Assembly: GCA_910578515.1 (NCBI GenBank)
Contig: CAJTQR010000003.1
Location: 248,001-312,000, forward strand
Length of the DNA stretch: 64,000 nucleotides
Reading direction: 5' to 3'
From: an uncultured Duncaniella sp.
Lineage (GTDB): Bacteria; Bacteroidota; Bacteroidia; Bacteroidales; Muribaculaceae
Below are positions 52,345 to 61,456 of the stretch, piece after piece. Each line of letters starts with the position of its first letter. Position 1 is the first letter of the stretch. Made by a program: the position numbers and the translations under genes. The notes beneath the pieces were generated by a model, which saw only the letters and a list, made by a program, of their open reading frames with translations, ran no database searches and was not told the origin of the DNA.

Positions 52345-54030
52345 ATGGCTGACGATAAAAAGATAATATTCTCAATGGTGGGAGTGTCAAAGACATATCC
52401 CCCTCAGAAGCAAGTGCTTAAAAATATCTACCTGTCATTCTTCTATGGTGCCAAGATTGGTATCATCGGTCTGAACGGCTCGGGTAAGTCATCGCTGCTT
52501 AAAATCATAGCGGGTATTGACAAGAGCTATCAGGGAGAAGTGGTGTTCTCGCCGGGCTACTCAGTGGGTTATCTGGAACAGGACCCGCAACTCGACCCTG
52601 ATAAGACTGTGATAGAGGTAGTCCGTGAGGGCGTGCAGCCCATTATGGACCTCCTTGCAGAGTTTGACAAGGTTAATGAAAGTTTCGGTGACCCCGATGT
52701 GCTGGACGACCCGGACAAGATGGACGCGCTGCTTGCCAGCCAGGCAGAGCTTCAGGATAAATTGGATGCGGCAGATGCCTGGAATATCGATTCCAAGCTT
52801 GAGCGTGCCATGGATGCGCTGCAGTGTCCGCCGGACGACCAGAAGATATCGACCCTCTCGGGAGGTGAGCGCCGCCGCGTAGCATTGTGCCGCCTGCTGT
52901 TGCAACAGCCTGACGTGTTGCTGCTCGACGAGCCTACCAACCACCTCGACGCCGAGTCGATTGACTGGCTCGAACAGCATCTGCAGCAGTATCCCGGTAC
53001 TGTGATTGCCATCACTCACGACCGCTACTTCCTTGACCATGTGGCAGGTTGGATTCTTGAACTTGACCGTGGGGAAGGTATACCCTGGAAGGGTAACTAC
53101 TCTTCATGGCTTGACCAGAAGACCAAGCGCATGGCGCAGGAGGAGAAGCAGGCAAGCAAACGCCGCAAGACTCTCGAGCGCGAGCTTGAATGGGTGCGCA
53201 TGGCGCCCAAGGCCCGTCAGGCAAAAGGAAAGGCCCGTCTGTCGTCGTATGACCGTCTTCTCAACGAGGACCAGAAGGAGAAGGAGGAACGTCTGGAAAT
53301 CTTCATCCCGAACGGACCTCGTCTGGGTTCGAAGGTGATTGATGTGCAGGGCTTCTCGAAGGCATTTGGCAAAAAACAACTATTCAAGGACCTGTCGTTC
53401 TCGCTGCCGCAGGGTGGTATAGTAGGTGTGATTGGTCCTAACGGAGCGGGTAAGACCACACTGTTCCGTCTCATCATGGGTCAGGAGACACCGGATGCCG
53501 GAACATTTGATGTAGGTGAGACCGTGAAGATAGCTTACGTAGACCAAACCCACCATGACCTCTTGCCTGAAAAGAGTGTCTATGAGGTGATATCGCAGGG
53601 AGTGGAATCGTTCCGCATGGGAGGACGCGACGTTAATGCCCGCGCTTACCTGTCGCGCTTCAATTTCACCGGTGCTGACCAGGAGAAGAAAATCGGAGTT
53701 CTCTCGGGAGGTGAACGCAACCGTCTGCATCTCGCCATGGCGCTTAAGGAAGAAGGGAATGTGCTGCTGCTCGACGAACCTACCAATGATATCGATGTCA
53801 ATACCCTCCGTGCATTGGAGGAAGGTCTGGATGACTTTGCCGGATGTGCAGTGGTGGTGAGCCACGACCGCTGGTTCCTTGACCGTATATGCACCCACAT
53901 CCTCTCGTTTGAGGGGGATGGGAATGTGGTGTTCTACGAAGGTTCCTATTCAGATTACGAAGAATATAAGAAAGCCCACAACGACGGTAAGGAACCCACC
54001 CGCCGCCGTTACCGCAAGCTGATGGAATAA
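52345..54030 (+). CDS. ettA: Energy-dependent translational throttle protein EttA (ABC-F)
   Basis: 561 residues with two ABC ATPase domains and no membrane part. First domain: Walker A GLNGSGKSSLL (about 43-52), signature LSGGERRRVALCRLL (about 171) and Walker B VLLLDEPTNHLD. Second domain: GPNGAGKTTLF (about 363), LSGGERNRLHLAMAL (about 453) and LLLDEPTNDIDV. The linker contains the arm that contacts the ribosomal E site. EttA couples translation initiation to ATP level. A terminator follows. Confidence 0.95.
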   Translation: MADDKKIIFSMVGVSKTYPPQKQVLKNIYLSFFYGAKIGIIGLNGSGKSSLLKIIAGIDKSYQGEVVFSPGYSVGYLEQDPQLDPDKTVIEVVREGVQPIMDLLAEFDKVNESFGDPDVLDDPDKMDALLASQAELQDKLDAADAWNIDSKLERAMDALQCPPDDQKISTLSGGERRRVALCRLLLQQPDVLLLDEPTNHLDAESIDWLEQHLQQYPGTVIAITHDRYFLDHVAGWILELDRGEGIPWKGNYSSWLDQKTKRMAQEEKQASKRRKTLERELEWVRMAPKARQAKGKARLSSYDRLLNEDQKEKEERLEIFIPNGPRLGSKVIDVQGFSKAFGKKQLFKDLSFSLPQGGIVGVIGPNGAGKTTLFRLIMGQETPDAGTFDVGETVKIAYVDQTHHDLLPEKSVYEVISQGVESFRMGGRDVNARAYLSRFNFTGADQEKKIGVLSGGERNRLHLAMALKEEGNVLLLDEPTNDIDVNTLRALEEGLDDFAGCAVVVSHDRWFLDRICTHILSFEGDGNVVFYEGSYSDYEEYKKAHNDGKEPTRRRYRKLME

Positions 54031-54112
54031 ATCCATCATTGGCAGTGCTCGCAAGGATGAATGGGGATATCCCCACTTATGAAGCAATGAGCCTGCGGAA
54101 ATAAGGTTATTC

Positions 54113-54160
54113 AAGCCGGTCGGACTTCGATATAGGAGTCAGACCGGCTTATTGTTTTTT
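54113..54160 (+). terminator. Intrinsic terminator after ettA
   Basis: Stem AAGCCGGTC/GACCGGCTT (54113-54121 with 54142-54150) with an inner GACT/AGTC pair, then ATTG and six T residues. It lies 83 bases after the ettA stop. Confidence 0.85.
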
Positions 54161-54292
54161 GCGGATGGGAGGTTGAGCCTGTTTTGCAGAATGTAATTAA
54201 CGATATTTAAAGAAGATAGATATATTTAATGTAAGGTGGAGCAAAAAATTAAAATTAACCAATTTTAGCAGGGGATTTAGGAGAATAATTCG

Positions 54293-54300
54293 TAATTTTG
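54293..54300 (+). promoter_or_regulatory. Putative glmS promoter (-7 box)
   Basis: TAATTTTG lies about 110 bases before the glmS ATG. The -33 element is unclear. Transcription would include the hairpin at 54355-54374. Confidence 0.45.
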
Positions 54301-54354
54301 TAGCATAATTGGAGAAATCCATATTTTTCACATACATTTATTCATTTTACCCCT

Positions 54355-54374
54355 CAGTGAGGGACGCCTCACTG
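54355..54374 (+). promoter_or_regulatory. Perfect hairpin in the glmS leader
   Basis: CAGTGAGG, loop GACG, CCTCACTG: an 8-bp stem with a four-base loop 36 bases before the glmS ATG. There is no T-tract, so it is not a terminator. The rest of 54031-54410 is AT-rich without genes. Confidence 0.5.
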
Positions 54375-54410
54375 CTAACTCGAAACTACTAAAACACCAT
54401 CTATTTTTCT

Positions 54411-56258
54411 ATGTGTGGAATTGTTGGCTATTTAGGCACTCAGAACGCCTATGATATACTGATTCAAGGTCTTAAACGTCTCGAATATCGAGGATATGAC
54501 AGTGCCGGAGTAGCTCTTGTGGACTGTGAAGGAAATCTCAATGTTCACAAATCGCAAGGCAAAGTCGCAAATCTTGAACAGAAAGCAGGCGCAGGTAAAA
54601 CCGAAGGTTTGCTTGGCATCGCACATACCCGCTGGGCCACCCATGGCGAACCGAACGATATCAACGCTCATCCCCATGTGTCGCAAAGCGGTCTCATCGC
54701 GCTGGTTCACAATGGTACCATCGAGAACTATGCGGTTCTCAAAAAGGTGCTCATGGAACATGGTTATGAATTCAAGAGCGAGACAGATACCGAAGTGCTC
54801 GTTCAATTGATTGAATATATTAAACTTACATCGTCATGCTCGCTGCTTGAGGCAGTGCGCGAGGCACTCATGCAGGTTGAAGGCGCCTACGCAATCGCCG
54901 TGGTGGAGCAGAACGATGCGGATACTATGATAGTGGCGCGCAAGGCGTCGCCATTAGTGATAGGAGTGGGTGACGGCGAGACATTTATCGCTTCGGATGC
55001 TACCCCTATCATCGGTTATACTGACAAGGTGATTTATCTGAAGGATAATGAGATTGGTGTAATCAAGAGAAACGAGCCCCTGCAGATACTCTCGCTCTCA
55101 AACAACCAGCCCTCCACTATCAACATACAGAAACTTAAACTCTCGCTTGCTCAGCTTGAAAAGGGAGGTTATGACACCTTCATGCTCAAGGAGATTTTCG
55201 AGCAGCCTACCACACTGCGTGACTGTCTGCGCGGACGTATAGTGGATAACTGCCGCCGTGTTACCCTTTCGGGTGTGGAACTTAACAAGGAGCGTTTCAT
55301 GAATGCCGAGCGCATCACACTGGTTGCGTGCGGTACCTCATGGCATGCAGCTCTTATTGGCAAGCGTCTGATTCAGGACTTCTGCCAGATACCGGTAGAG
55401 GTGGAATATGCCTCGGAATTCCGTTACGGCAACCCGGTTCTCAACGAGAAGGATGTCGTGATTTCCATATCACAGTCGGGCGAGACCGCCGATACACTTG
55501 CGGCTATCCAGCTTGCTAAGGAGAAGGGCGCTTTCGTATATGGTATCTGCAATGTGGTCGGAGCTTCGATACCCCGCAACACAGATGCCGGTACTTATAT
55601 CCATGTGGGTCCGGAGATTGGAGTCGCATCCACCAAGGCTTTTACCGGTCAGGTGACAGTGCTTACGCTCCTCGCGCTCGCGGTAGGACACCTGCGCGGT
55701 GCGATTGATGACGCGACACTCCATCAGGTGGCATCGGCCCTTGACAAGATGCCTGCCACTATCGAGAAGACCCTCAAGGTTGACAAGGAGGTGCAGAAGC
55801 TTTCAAGAATATTCACCTACGCTCACAATTTCCTCTATCTCGGTCGCGGTTATAATTATCCTACCGCTCTGGAGGGAGCATTGAAGCTTAAGGAAATATC
55901 ATATATCCATGCCGAGGGTTATCCTGCGGCTGAGATGAAGCATGGTCCGATTGCATTGATTGACCATGAGATGCCAAGTGTGATTATCGCTCCGAGCGAC
56001 TCGCTCTATGACAAAATCATTTCCAATGTCCAGCAGGTGAAATCGCGCGGCGGCGCTGTGGTGGCTATTATATCCAAGGGTAACAAGGCTATGGCCGATA
56101 TAGCAGACTTCTGCATCGAGATTCCCGAGGTGCCTGAATGCCTCACCCCGATTGTCGCATCAATCCCCTTGCAGCTCTTGGCTTACTATATAGCGGTGAA
56201 CAAGGGTAAGGATGTGGACCAGCCCCGTAATCTTGCCAAGTCAGTGACTGTGGAATAA
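54411..56258 (+). CDS. glmS: Glutamine-fructose-6-phosphate aminotransferase
   Basis: 615 residues. Makes glucosamine-6-phosphate, the entry to peptidoglycan, LPS and amino-sugar synthesis, including the sugars of the exopolysaccharide cluster in this window. The N-terminal Ntn domain begins MCGIVGYLG with Cys2 as nucleophile, then LEYRGYDSAGVAL, GIAHTRWATHG and VHNGTIENY. Two SIS domains follow (CGTSWHAALIGKRL; ISQSGETADTLAAIQ; EGALKLKEISYIHAEGY). The ending DQPRNLAKSVTVE is fully conserved. Confidence 0.97.
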   Translation: MCGIVGYLGTQNAYDILIQGLKRLEYRGYDSAGVALVDCEGNLNVHKSQGKVANLEQKAGAGKTEGLLGIAHTRWATHGEPNDINAHPHVSQSGLIALVHNGTIENYAVLKKVLMEHGYEFKSETDTEVLVQLIEYIKLTSSCSLLEAVREALMQVEGAYAIAVVEQNDADTMIVARKASPLVIGVGDGETFIASDATPIIGYTDKVIYLKDNEIGVIKRNEPLQILSLSNNQPSTINIQKLKLSLAQLEKGGYDTFMLKEIFEQPTTLRDCLRGRIVDNCRRVTLSGVELNKERFMNAERITLVACGTSWHAALIGKRLIQDFCQIPVEVEYASEFRYGNPVLNEKDVVISISQSGETADTLAAIQLAKEKGAFVYGICNVVGASIPRNTDAGTYIHVGPEIGVASTKAFTGQVTVLTLLALAVGHLRGAIDDATLHQVASALDKMPATIEKTLKVDKEVQKLSRIFTYAHNFLYLGRGYNYPTALEGALKLKEISYIHAEGYPAAEMKHGPIALIDHEMPSVIIAPSDSLYDKIISNVQQVKSRGGAVVAIISKGNKAMADIADFCIEIPEVPECLTPIVASIPLQLLAYYIAVNKGKDVDQPRNLAKSVTVE

Positions 56259-56309
56259 ATACGAAAATATTCCGGAAAACAGGGTCCTGAACAGGACTTA
56301 AAATAAACA

Positions 56310-56343
56310 AGGCGTCCCGACTCGAATCCGAGTCGGGACGCCT
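56310..56343. terminator. Bidirectional terminator between glmS and the OmpA-type gene
   Basis: A perfect 15-bp GC-rich stem (56310-56324 with 56329-56343) with loop AATC lies between two convergent genes. T-rich or A-rich flanks on both sides make it usable in both directions. Confidence 0.85.
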
Positions 56344-56409
56344 GTTATATTGTCGTTAATGCCATGTTCCCGATGGGGTCACACCGGGAACGTGTGGCAT
56401 GTGAGGTTA

Positions 56410-57534
56410 TTATTCTTCAAGAGTACAGATTGATACACGGTTCCAGGATTCTTCAGCAAACATAGAGCCGATACCTTCACCCTTGGCGCTGATGCGGTCA
56501 GCAGGAATCTTGTAACGTTTCATGAGAGAATTCTTGACAGATTCTGCACGGGCAGCTGCAAGGCGCTCGTTAAATTCGAGAGAACCGTCGGGAGATGCGT
56601 AACCCTTGATTTCCACCTTAGCCTTGGGGTGGTTTTTGAGGTATGCGGCAATCATTTCCACGTTAGGCATCTGGTCGGGAGTGATGACGCTTGAGCCAAT
56701 CTTGAAGAACACGTAACGTACACTGTTGAGAGTGTTTGTGTTCTTGGTCACAACCTGGGCGGGTTTAGCTTCGCAGGCAGCGAGGGCTGCGGAGAGTTCG
56801 CCGTTCTTGGCGTTGGCAGCGGCGAGGGCTGCGTCACGACCGTTGAGGTCGGCACGGAGGGCGTTTACACGACCGTTGAGTTCTGCGATTTCAGCAGAGT
56901 TGTCGGGGATGGTGACACACTCGAAGCCGGGGCCGAAGTTGTAATTGAAACCTACCATGAGGTTGAAGTTCGCGCGGTTGATATCAAAGCGGTCCTTGTC
57001 AGTGTCGGCTGTGAGGTTCCAAGTGACACTTGGCTTAAGAGAGATTGATACGCGCTCGGAGGTAGCGAAGTTGACGCTAAGACCTAACTTTGCGCCGAGG
57101 TCGTTGGAGTCATCGTAACCGCCAGTGCGATAGAAGTGAATCCAACCGAGACCGGCTACGAGGTCAACGGTGACCGGGCGAGGTTCGCAGCTGAATCCGG
57201 CGAAAACGTTGTTGAGGTTCAAGGTACCGTAACCGCCAACGTAAGAGTTGTCAAATGCGGTCTTGCTTCTGATACCACCATTTACGGTTGAAGTATTTAC
57301 ACCCCATGCAGCTTCAGCGCCAAGTCCGAATAAAGGAGAAATCTGTTTCTCAACGTGAAGCCCAAAATTTCCACGCATATTGCCGAAGAATGAATGTCCC
57401 TTCAAGGGGGTTGTTACGCCGGCGTCCAAACCGATTGACCAGTTGTCGGCGAATGTGGGTCTTTCAATGACGTCCTGAGCGTTAGCAGACATCATACAGC
57501 CAACACAAGCGGCTGCGAGTAGAATCTTTTTCAT
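56410..57534 (-). CDS. OmpA-family outer-membrane porin
   Basis: About 374 residues from the ATG at 57534 (MKKILLAAACVGCMMSANAQ, a good signal peptide); an in-frame ATG at 57570 would extend ahead of it. An eight-stranded barrel (about 20-190) is followed by a coiled-coil-like linker (LNGRVNALRADLNGRDAALA) and an OmpA domain: KAKVEIKGYASPDGSLEFNE, RLAAARAESVKNSLMKRY. It anchors the outer membrane to peptidoglycan and is probably abundant. Bacteroides relatives are major surface proteins. Confidence 0.9.
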   Translation of the reverse strand: MKKILLAAACVGCMMSANAQDVIERPTFADNWSIGLDAGVTTPLKGHSFFGNMRGNFGLHVEKQISPLFGLGAEAAWGVNTSTVNGGIRSKTAFDNSYVGGYGTLNLNNVFAGFSCEPRPVTVDLVAGLGWIHFYRTGGYDDSNDLGAKLGLSVNFATSERVSISLKPSVTWNLTADTDKDRFDINRANFNLMVGFNYNFGPGFECVTIPDNSAEIAELNGRVNALRADLNGRDAALAAANAKNGELSAALAACEAKPAQVVTKNTNTLNSVRYVFFKIGSSVITPDQMPNVEMIAAYLKNHPKAKVEIKGYASPDGSLEFNERLAAARAESVKNSLMKRYKIPADRISAKGEGIGSMFAEESWNRVSICTLEE

Positions 57535-57694
57535 GTCTAATCTCTTTTTACGTTTAATAATTCGGAACAAAATATTAATTCATAGCATGTATATCAATCA
57601 GTTCATTTTTAATAAATAGTTTGAAATTAAAATTTTGTCCTCATAAATAGTTAAAAATTTGATGGTTATTTGGAATAAGACGGTCCGAATCCTG

Positions 57695-58735
57695 CTAAAG
57701 CCGCGCCGCAATCCATTGGGCTACGCTGCCGGCGGCGGCAATCAGTCGGGCTCTCGCCGTGTGATAATTTAAACAACCTTGCGGTGCATAAAGTTGAGTG
57801 GAGAAGGCGGCCGCAATCCCTGCGGCGTCAAAATCGGGCATAATTCTTCCTCCGATTGCTATGACCGGTATATGGTTATTGTTGCCATATCGCGTGAGTT
57901 GTCCCACCACTTTCCCAAGTGAGGTCTGAGCGTCGAGCGAGCCCTCGCCGGTGATTATTATATCAGGAGCAAGAGAGGGGAGGTCGGCGAGATGAATCAG
58001 GTAGTCGGCGCCTAAGGTTATTTTGGCTCCGGCTACCGCCAATGCAAATCCGAGACCGCCGCCGGCGCCGGCAAATGGAGTGTCGATGTGGGGGAAACGG
58101 GCTTGGAAATCATGTAATTGTGTACTGAGAATAGGGAGCTCAGCGAGAGTGGTGCCTTTCTGCGGGGCAAATGTGAGTGATGAAGGTGAGCCTTGTGGTG
58201 CCACAAGTGGGACTGCTACGTCGCTGAGCCCGATGATGGGTGGAAGGGTGGTCAGATGAGTTTGGCTCCCCTCCTCGTCGTAGCCCAACGCTTTGAGAAA
58301 TCCCTCACCTCCGTCGACGGTGGAGGTGCCACCTATCCCTATATAGATAAGTTGAGGATTCTCGGCCTCAATAATGTCAAGTAAAAATTTTCCCAAGGGG
58401 AATGAGGTGCGCGAGAGCGGGGAGGATGCCGAGGGGTCAATAAGACTCAGTCCGAGTACAGCGCTCGAGTCGATGGCTACTGTGCGTGTGGTGTGGTTGA
58501 CATAGTAGGATGCGCCCCCTTCAATAGGGTGCATCAGGGAGTCGGTGGCGGGGATAGTGCGTACACTCATGCCGAGCATGCTGCTGAGGGCTTCGGCTGT
58601 ACCCTCGCCTCCGTCGGCCATAGGGAGGCAGGTGATGTTGGCGTTCAGCGGTTTAAGCTGTTCGGCTATGATTTTGGAGACTTCGCGGGCACTTAGGGTG
58701 CCTTTGAACTTGTCGGGGGCTATAAGTATATTCAT
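57695..58735 (-). CDS. Glycerate kinase (GlxK/GarK type)
   Basis: About 346 residues from the ATG at 58735 (MNILIAPDKFKGTLSA); an in-frame upstream ATG lies inside the promoter. Phosphorylates D-glycerate, giving 2-phosphoglycerate in this class. Landmarks are APDKFKGTLSAREV, CLPMADGGEGTAEAL, IGIGGTSTVDGGEGFLKALG, PFAGAGGGLGFALA and TGEGSLDAQTSLGKV. It stands alone; no glycerate-producing gene is adjacent. Confidence 0.92.
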   Translation of the reverse strand: MNILIAPDKFKGTLSAREVSKIIAEQLKPLNANITCLPMADGGEGTAEALSSMLGMSVRTIPATDSLMHPIEGGASYYVNHTTRTVAIDSSAVLGLSLIDPSASSPLSRTSFPLGKFLLDIIEAENPQLIYIGIGGTSTVDGGEGFLKALGYDEEGSQTHLTTLPPIIGLSDVAVPLVAPQGSPSSLTFAPQKGTTLAELPILSTQLHDFQARFPHIDTPFAGAGGGLGFALAVAGAKITLGADYLIHLADLPSLAPDIIITGEGSLDAQTSLGKVVGQLTRYGNNNHIPVIAIGGRIMPDFDAAGIAAAFSTQLYAPQGCLNYHTARARLIAAAGSVAQWIAARL

Positions 58736-58752
58736 AGTTTGCAGAAATTCCT

Positions 58753-58761
58753 GCAAAGGTA
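58753..58761 (-). promoter_or_regulatory. Promoter (-7 box) of the glycerate kinase gene
   Basis: TACCTTTGC on the minus strand about 18 bases before the ATG at 58735, leaving a very short leader. Confidence 0.55.
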
Positions 58762-59025
58762 GGGGGATTATGCAGAAAAACGGAACTGAATACGGCGGTT
58801 AAGAAAATTTAACACAGCACTGGAGCGGAGGCTTACTTCTTGTGAATTATAGTGAACATGCAGATGAAGTGAAATAAGGTAATATGTAGTGCCACAAGCA
58901 TTTTTGTGGTAAAATGGAGAAGGCTTGCGATACTTATTGTATATTATACATATTGAAATTGGTGTTATTGTGCAATGTAAGAAAACTAACGAGGTAGAAT
59001 TTAATGTTTTAAAACATAAAATTAA

Positions 59026-59059
59026 TTTGTAATTTTAAAATAAAGATTTGTACATTTGC
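59026..59059 (+). promoter_or_regulatory. Promoter of the xylose regulator gene
   Basis: TTTG at 59026-59029, 21 bases, then TACATTTGC at 59051-59059. The rest of the 58736-59100 gap is AT-rich with no other recognisable feature. Confidence 0.65.
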
Positions 59060-59100
59060 AACATCAATTACAAGACTAACGTAGATTACCTTAAAGAACC

Positions 59101-59811
59101 ATGGCACCATTAGCCAATAATCACATATCTATCGACTGTGTAGTGTTCGGTTTCGACGGCGCGCATTTGCGAGTGTTGTTAGTGAAGCGCAGCGGAACAG
59201 ATGCTGCCGGCGAGTATAATGACATGAAACTTCCGGGCAGCCTGATTTATCAGGATGAGGACCTTGACGAAGCCGCCAACCGTGTTCTCTTTGAGCTTAC
59301 GGGTATCAAGGACCTTCCGTTGACCCAGTTCAAGGCGTTCGGCTCCAAGGACCGTACCCGCAATCCGCGCGATGTGCATTGGCTTGAGCGCGCCCAGCAG
59401 GCAAAGGTGGAGCGTATTGTCACCATAGCCTATTTCTCGCTCGTAAAGCTTGACCGCGCGTTGGAACGTATAGCCGAGAAGCACAATGCCGAGTGGGTGC
59501 CGGTAGACCGGATTGGACAATTGGCTTTTGACCATAATCTTATAATCGCGATAGCGCGTGAGGCAATCAGACGCGAGGTTGACAACAACCGTTCGTTGCT
59601 CTTTGACCTTCTTCCCAAGAAGTTTACCGCATCGCAACTCAGACTGCTTACCGAGATAATCTACGAGAAGGCTCTGGATGTGAGAAACTTCCATAAGAAA
59701 ATCTCACAAATGCCTTACGTGGTGCCTCTTGAGGAGAGGGAGCAGGGAGTGGCGCACAGAGCGGCGCGATACTACAAGTTTGACCGCAAGGTCTACTCTA
59801 CATCGAGGTAA
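59101..59811 (+). CDS. NUDIX-domain transcriptional regulator of xylose genes (NrtR-like)
   Basis: 236 residues. A NUDIX-like domain (residues 8-140: ISIDCVVFGFDGAHLRVLLV; KLPGSLIYQDEDLDEAANRV) in which the NUDIX box is degenerate, so hydrolysis is unlikely. A winged helix follows (KKFTASQLRLLTEIIYEKAL; RNFHKKISQMPYVVPL). This is the architecture of NrtR/AraR-type sugar regulators in Bacteroidetes. Its place immediately before xylB, xylA and xylE points to control of xylose use, probably with a sugar or sugar-phosphate as effector (inference). Confidence 0.85.
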   Translation: MAPLANNHISIDCVVFGFDGAHLRVLLVKRSGTDAAGEYNDMKLPGSLIYQDEDLDEAANRVLFELTGIKDLPLTQFKAFGSKDRTRNPRDVHWLERAQQAKVERIVTIAYFSLVKLDRALERIAEKHNAEWVPVDRIGQLAFDHNLIIAIAREAIRREVDNNRSLLFDLLPKKFTASQLRLLTEIIYEKALDVRNFHKKISQMPYVVPLEEREQGVAHRAARYYKFDRKVYSTSR

Positions 59812-59886
59812 TTGATGTAACTCAGACGAAAACGCTAAACACAGAATATACAATCTCATTTCTATCATCTAACCCTAACAATCATC

Positions 59887-61371
59887 ATGTATCTATTAGG
59901 ATATGACATAGGTAGCTCGTCGGTAAAAGCGAGCTTGGTCAATGCCGAGACCGGTAAGACTGTTGCGTCAGACTTTTATCCCAAGACCGAAGCGGAGATA
60001 ATAGCCGTAAAGCCCGGGTGGGCAGAGCAGAAGCCCGAACAGTGGTGGGATTGCTTGAAACATGCTACAGAGGCTGTACTTGGAGCATCAAAGGTTGACC
60101 CCAAGGAAATCAAAGCTATCGGTATCTCTTATCAGATGCACGGACTGGTGCTTGTGGATAAGGACCACAAGCCGTTGCGTCCAGCTATAATCTGGTGTGA
60201 CTCCCGCGGTGTGCCTTACGGGGAGAAAGCTTTCGCCGGGATTGGCGAAGAGAAGTGCCTCAGTCATATCCTAAACTCACCCGGTAACTTCACAGCTACA
60301 AAACTCGCATGGGTGAAGGAAAATGAACCTGAACTTTTTGACAAGATATATAAAATCATGCTCCCGGGCGACTATATCGCCATGCGTCTCACCGATAAGA
60401 TTTGCACCACGGTGTCCGGACTGTCGGAGATGATGCTCTGGGACTTCAAGAATGGCAAAGTGGCTGACTTCCTGCTGGAATACTTTGGTTTTGACGAAGG
60501 TATCATACCCGAAATCATGCCTACATTCAGTATCCAGGGACGTGTCACTGCCGAAACAGCCGCCGAGCTCGGACTTGCCGAGGGTACCCCGGTGTCGTAC
60601 CGTGCCGGCGACCAACCAAACAACGCTCTCTCGCTCAACGTGTTCAATCCCGGTGAAATTGCCTCGACTGCAGGTACATCGGGTGTGGTATACGGTGTGC
60701 TCGGTGAGGTTAACTACGACGTGAAGTCGCGTGTCAATACCTTCGCTCATGTCAACCACAGCAACGATGAGACCCGTCTGGGTGTGTTGCTATGCATCAA
60801 TGGCACAGGTATTCTCAACTCATGGTCAAAGCGTAATGTGGCTCCCGAAGGAATCTCGTATGCCGAGATGAACAATGTGGCGGCTAAGGCACCCATCGGC
60901 GCTGCCGGTGTGTCAATCATACCTTTCGGCAATGGAGCTGAACGTGTGCTTCAAAACAAAGAGGTGGGCTGCTCGATACATGGAGTCAATTTCCTTACTC
61001 ACGACAAGTCACATCTGCTCCGCGCTGCACAGGAAGGTATCGTATTCTCCTTCATGTACGGTATGGAAGTGATGGAAAGCATGGGTATGGATGTTAAGAA
61101 AATTCACGCCGGACATGCCAACATGTTCCTCAGTCCGTTGTTCCGCAACACATTGGCAGGTGTGAGCGGCGCCACAATTGAACTTTACGATACCGACGGT
61201 TCGGTTGGAGCTGCGAAAGGCGCAGGTATGGGCGCAGGTATCTACCGTGACCATGATGAAGCGTTCGCATCGCTCGAAAAGATTGAGGTGATAGAACCGG
61301 TGGTGGCTGAGAGCGCCGCTTACCGCGATGCCTACGACCTCTGGAAGTCACGTCTGTTGCGTGAAATCTAA
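59887..61371 (+). CDS. xylB: Xylulokinase
   Basis: 494 residues, FGGY kinase. Converts D-xylulose to xylulose-5-phosphate. N-terminus LGYDIGSSSVKASLVNAETG (phosphate loop), GISYQMHGLVLVDKDHKPLR, AIIWCDSRG, STAGTSGVVYGV as the ATP-binding part and GAAKGAGMGAGI near the C-terminus. It starts 75 bases after the regulator gene and 85 before xylA, so the three are probably co-transcribed. Confidence 0.95.
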   Translation: MYLLGYDIGSSSVKASLVNAETGKTVASDFYPKTEAEIIAVKPGWAEQKPEQWWDCLKHATEAVLGASKVDPKEIKAIGISYQMHGLVLVDKDHKPLRPAIIWCDSRGVPYGEKAFAGIGEEKCLSHILNSPGNFTATKLAWVKENEPELFDKIYKIMLPGDYIAMRLTDKICTTVSGLSEMMLWDFKNGKVADFLLEYFGFDEGIIPEIMPTFSIQGRVTAETAAELGLAEGTPVSYRAGDQPNNALSLNVFNPGEIASTAGTSGVVYGVLGEVNYDVKSRVNTFAHVNHSNDETRLGVLLCINGTGILNSWSKRNVAPEGISYAEMNNVAAKAPIGAAGVSIIPFGNGAERVLQNKEVGCSIHGVNFLTHDKSHLLRAAQEGIVFSFMYGMEVMESMGMDVKKIHAGHANMFLSPLFRNTLAGVSGATIELYDTDGSVGAAKGAGMGAGIYRDHDEAFASLEKIEVIEPVVAESAAYRDAYDLWKSRLLREI

Positions 61372-61456
61372 TAGAGTGTTTGAATCTGCAACCACTCACA
61401 TAAACAATTACGAACTAAATAACAATAAATAATAACCCTAAAAACTCTTCTAAATT

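Noticed and set aside
54301..54410. glmS ribozyme
   Set aside because: The leader is only about 110 bases with one simple hairpin; the multi-pseudoknot core of the ribozyme is absent.
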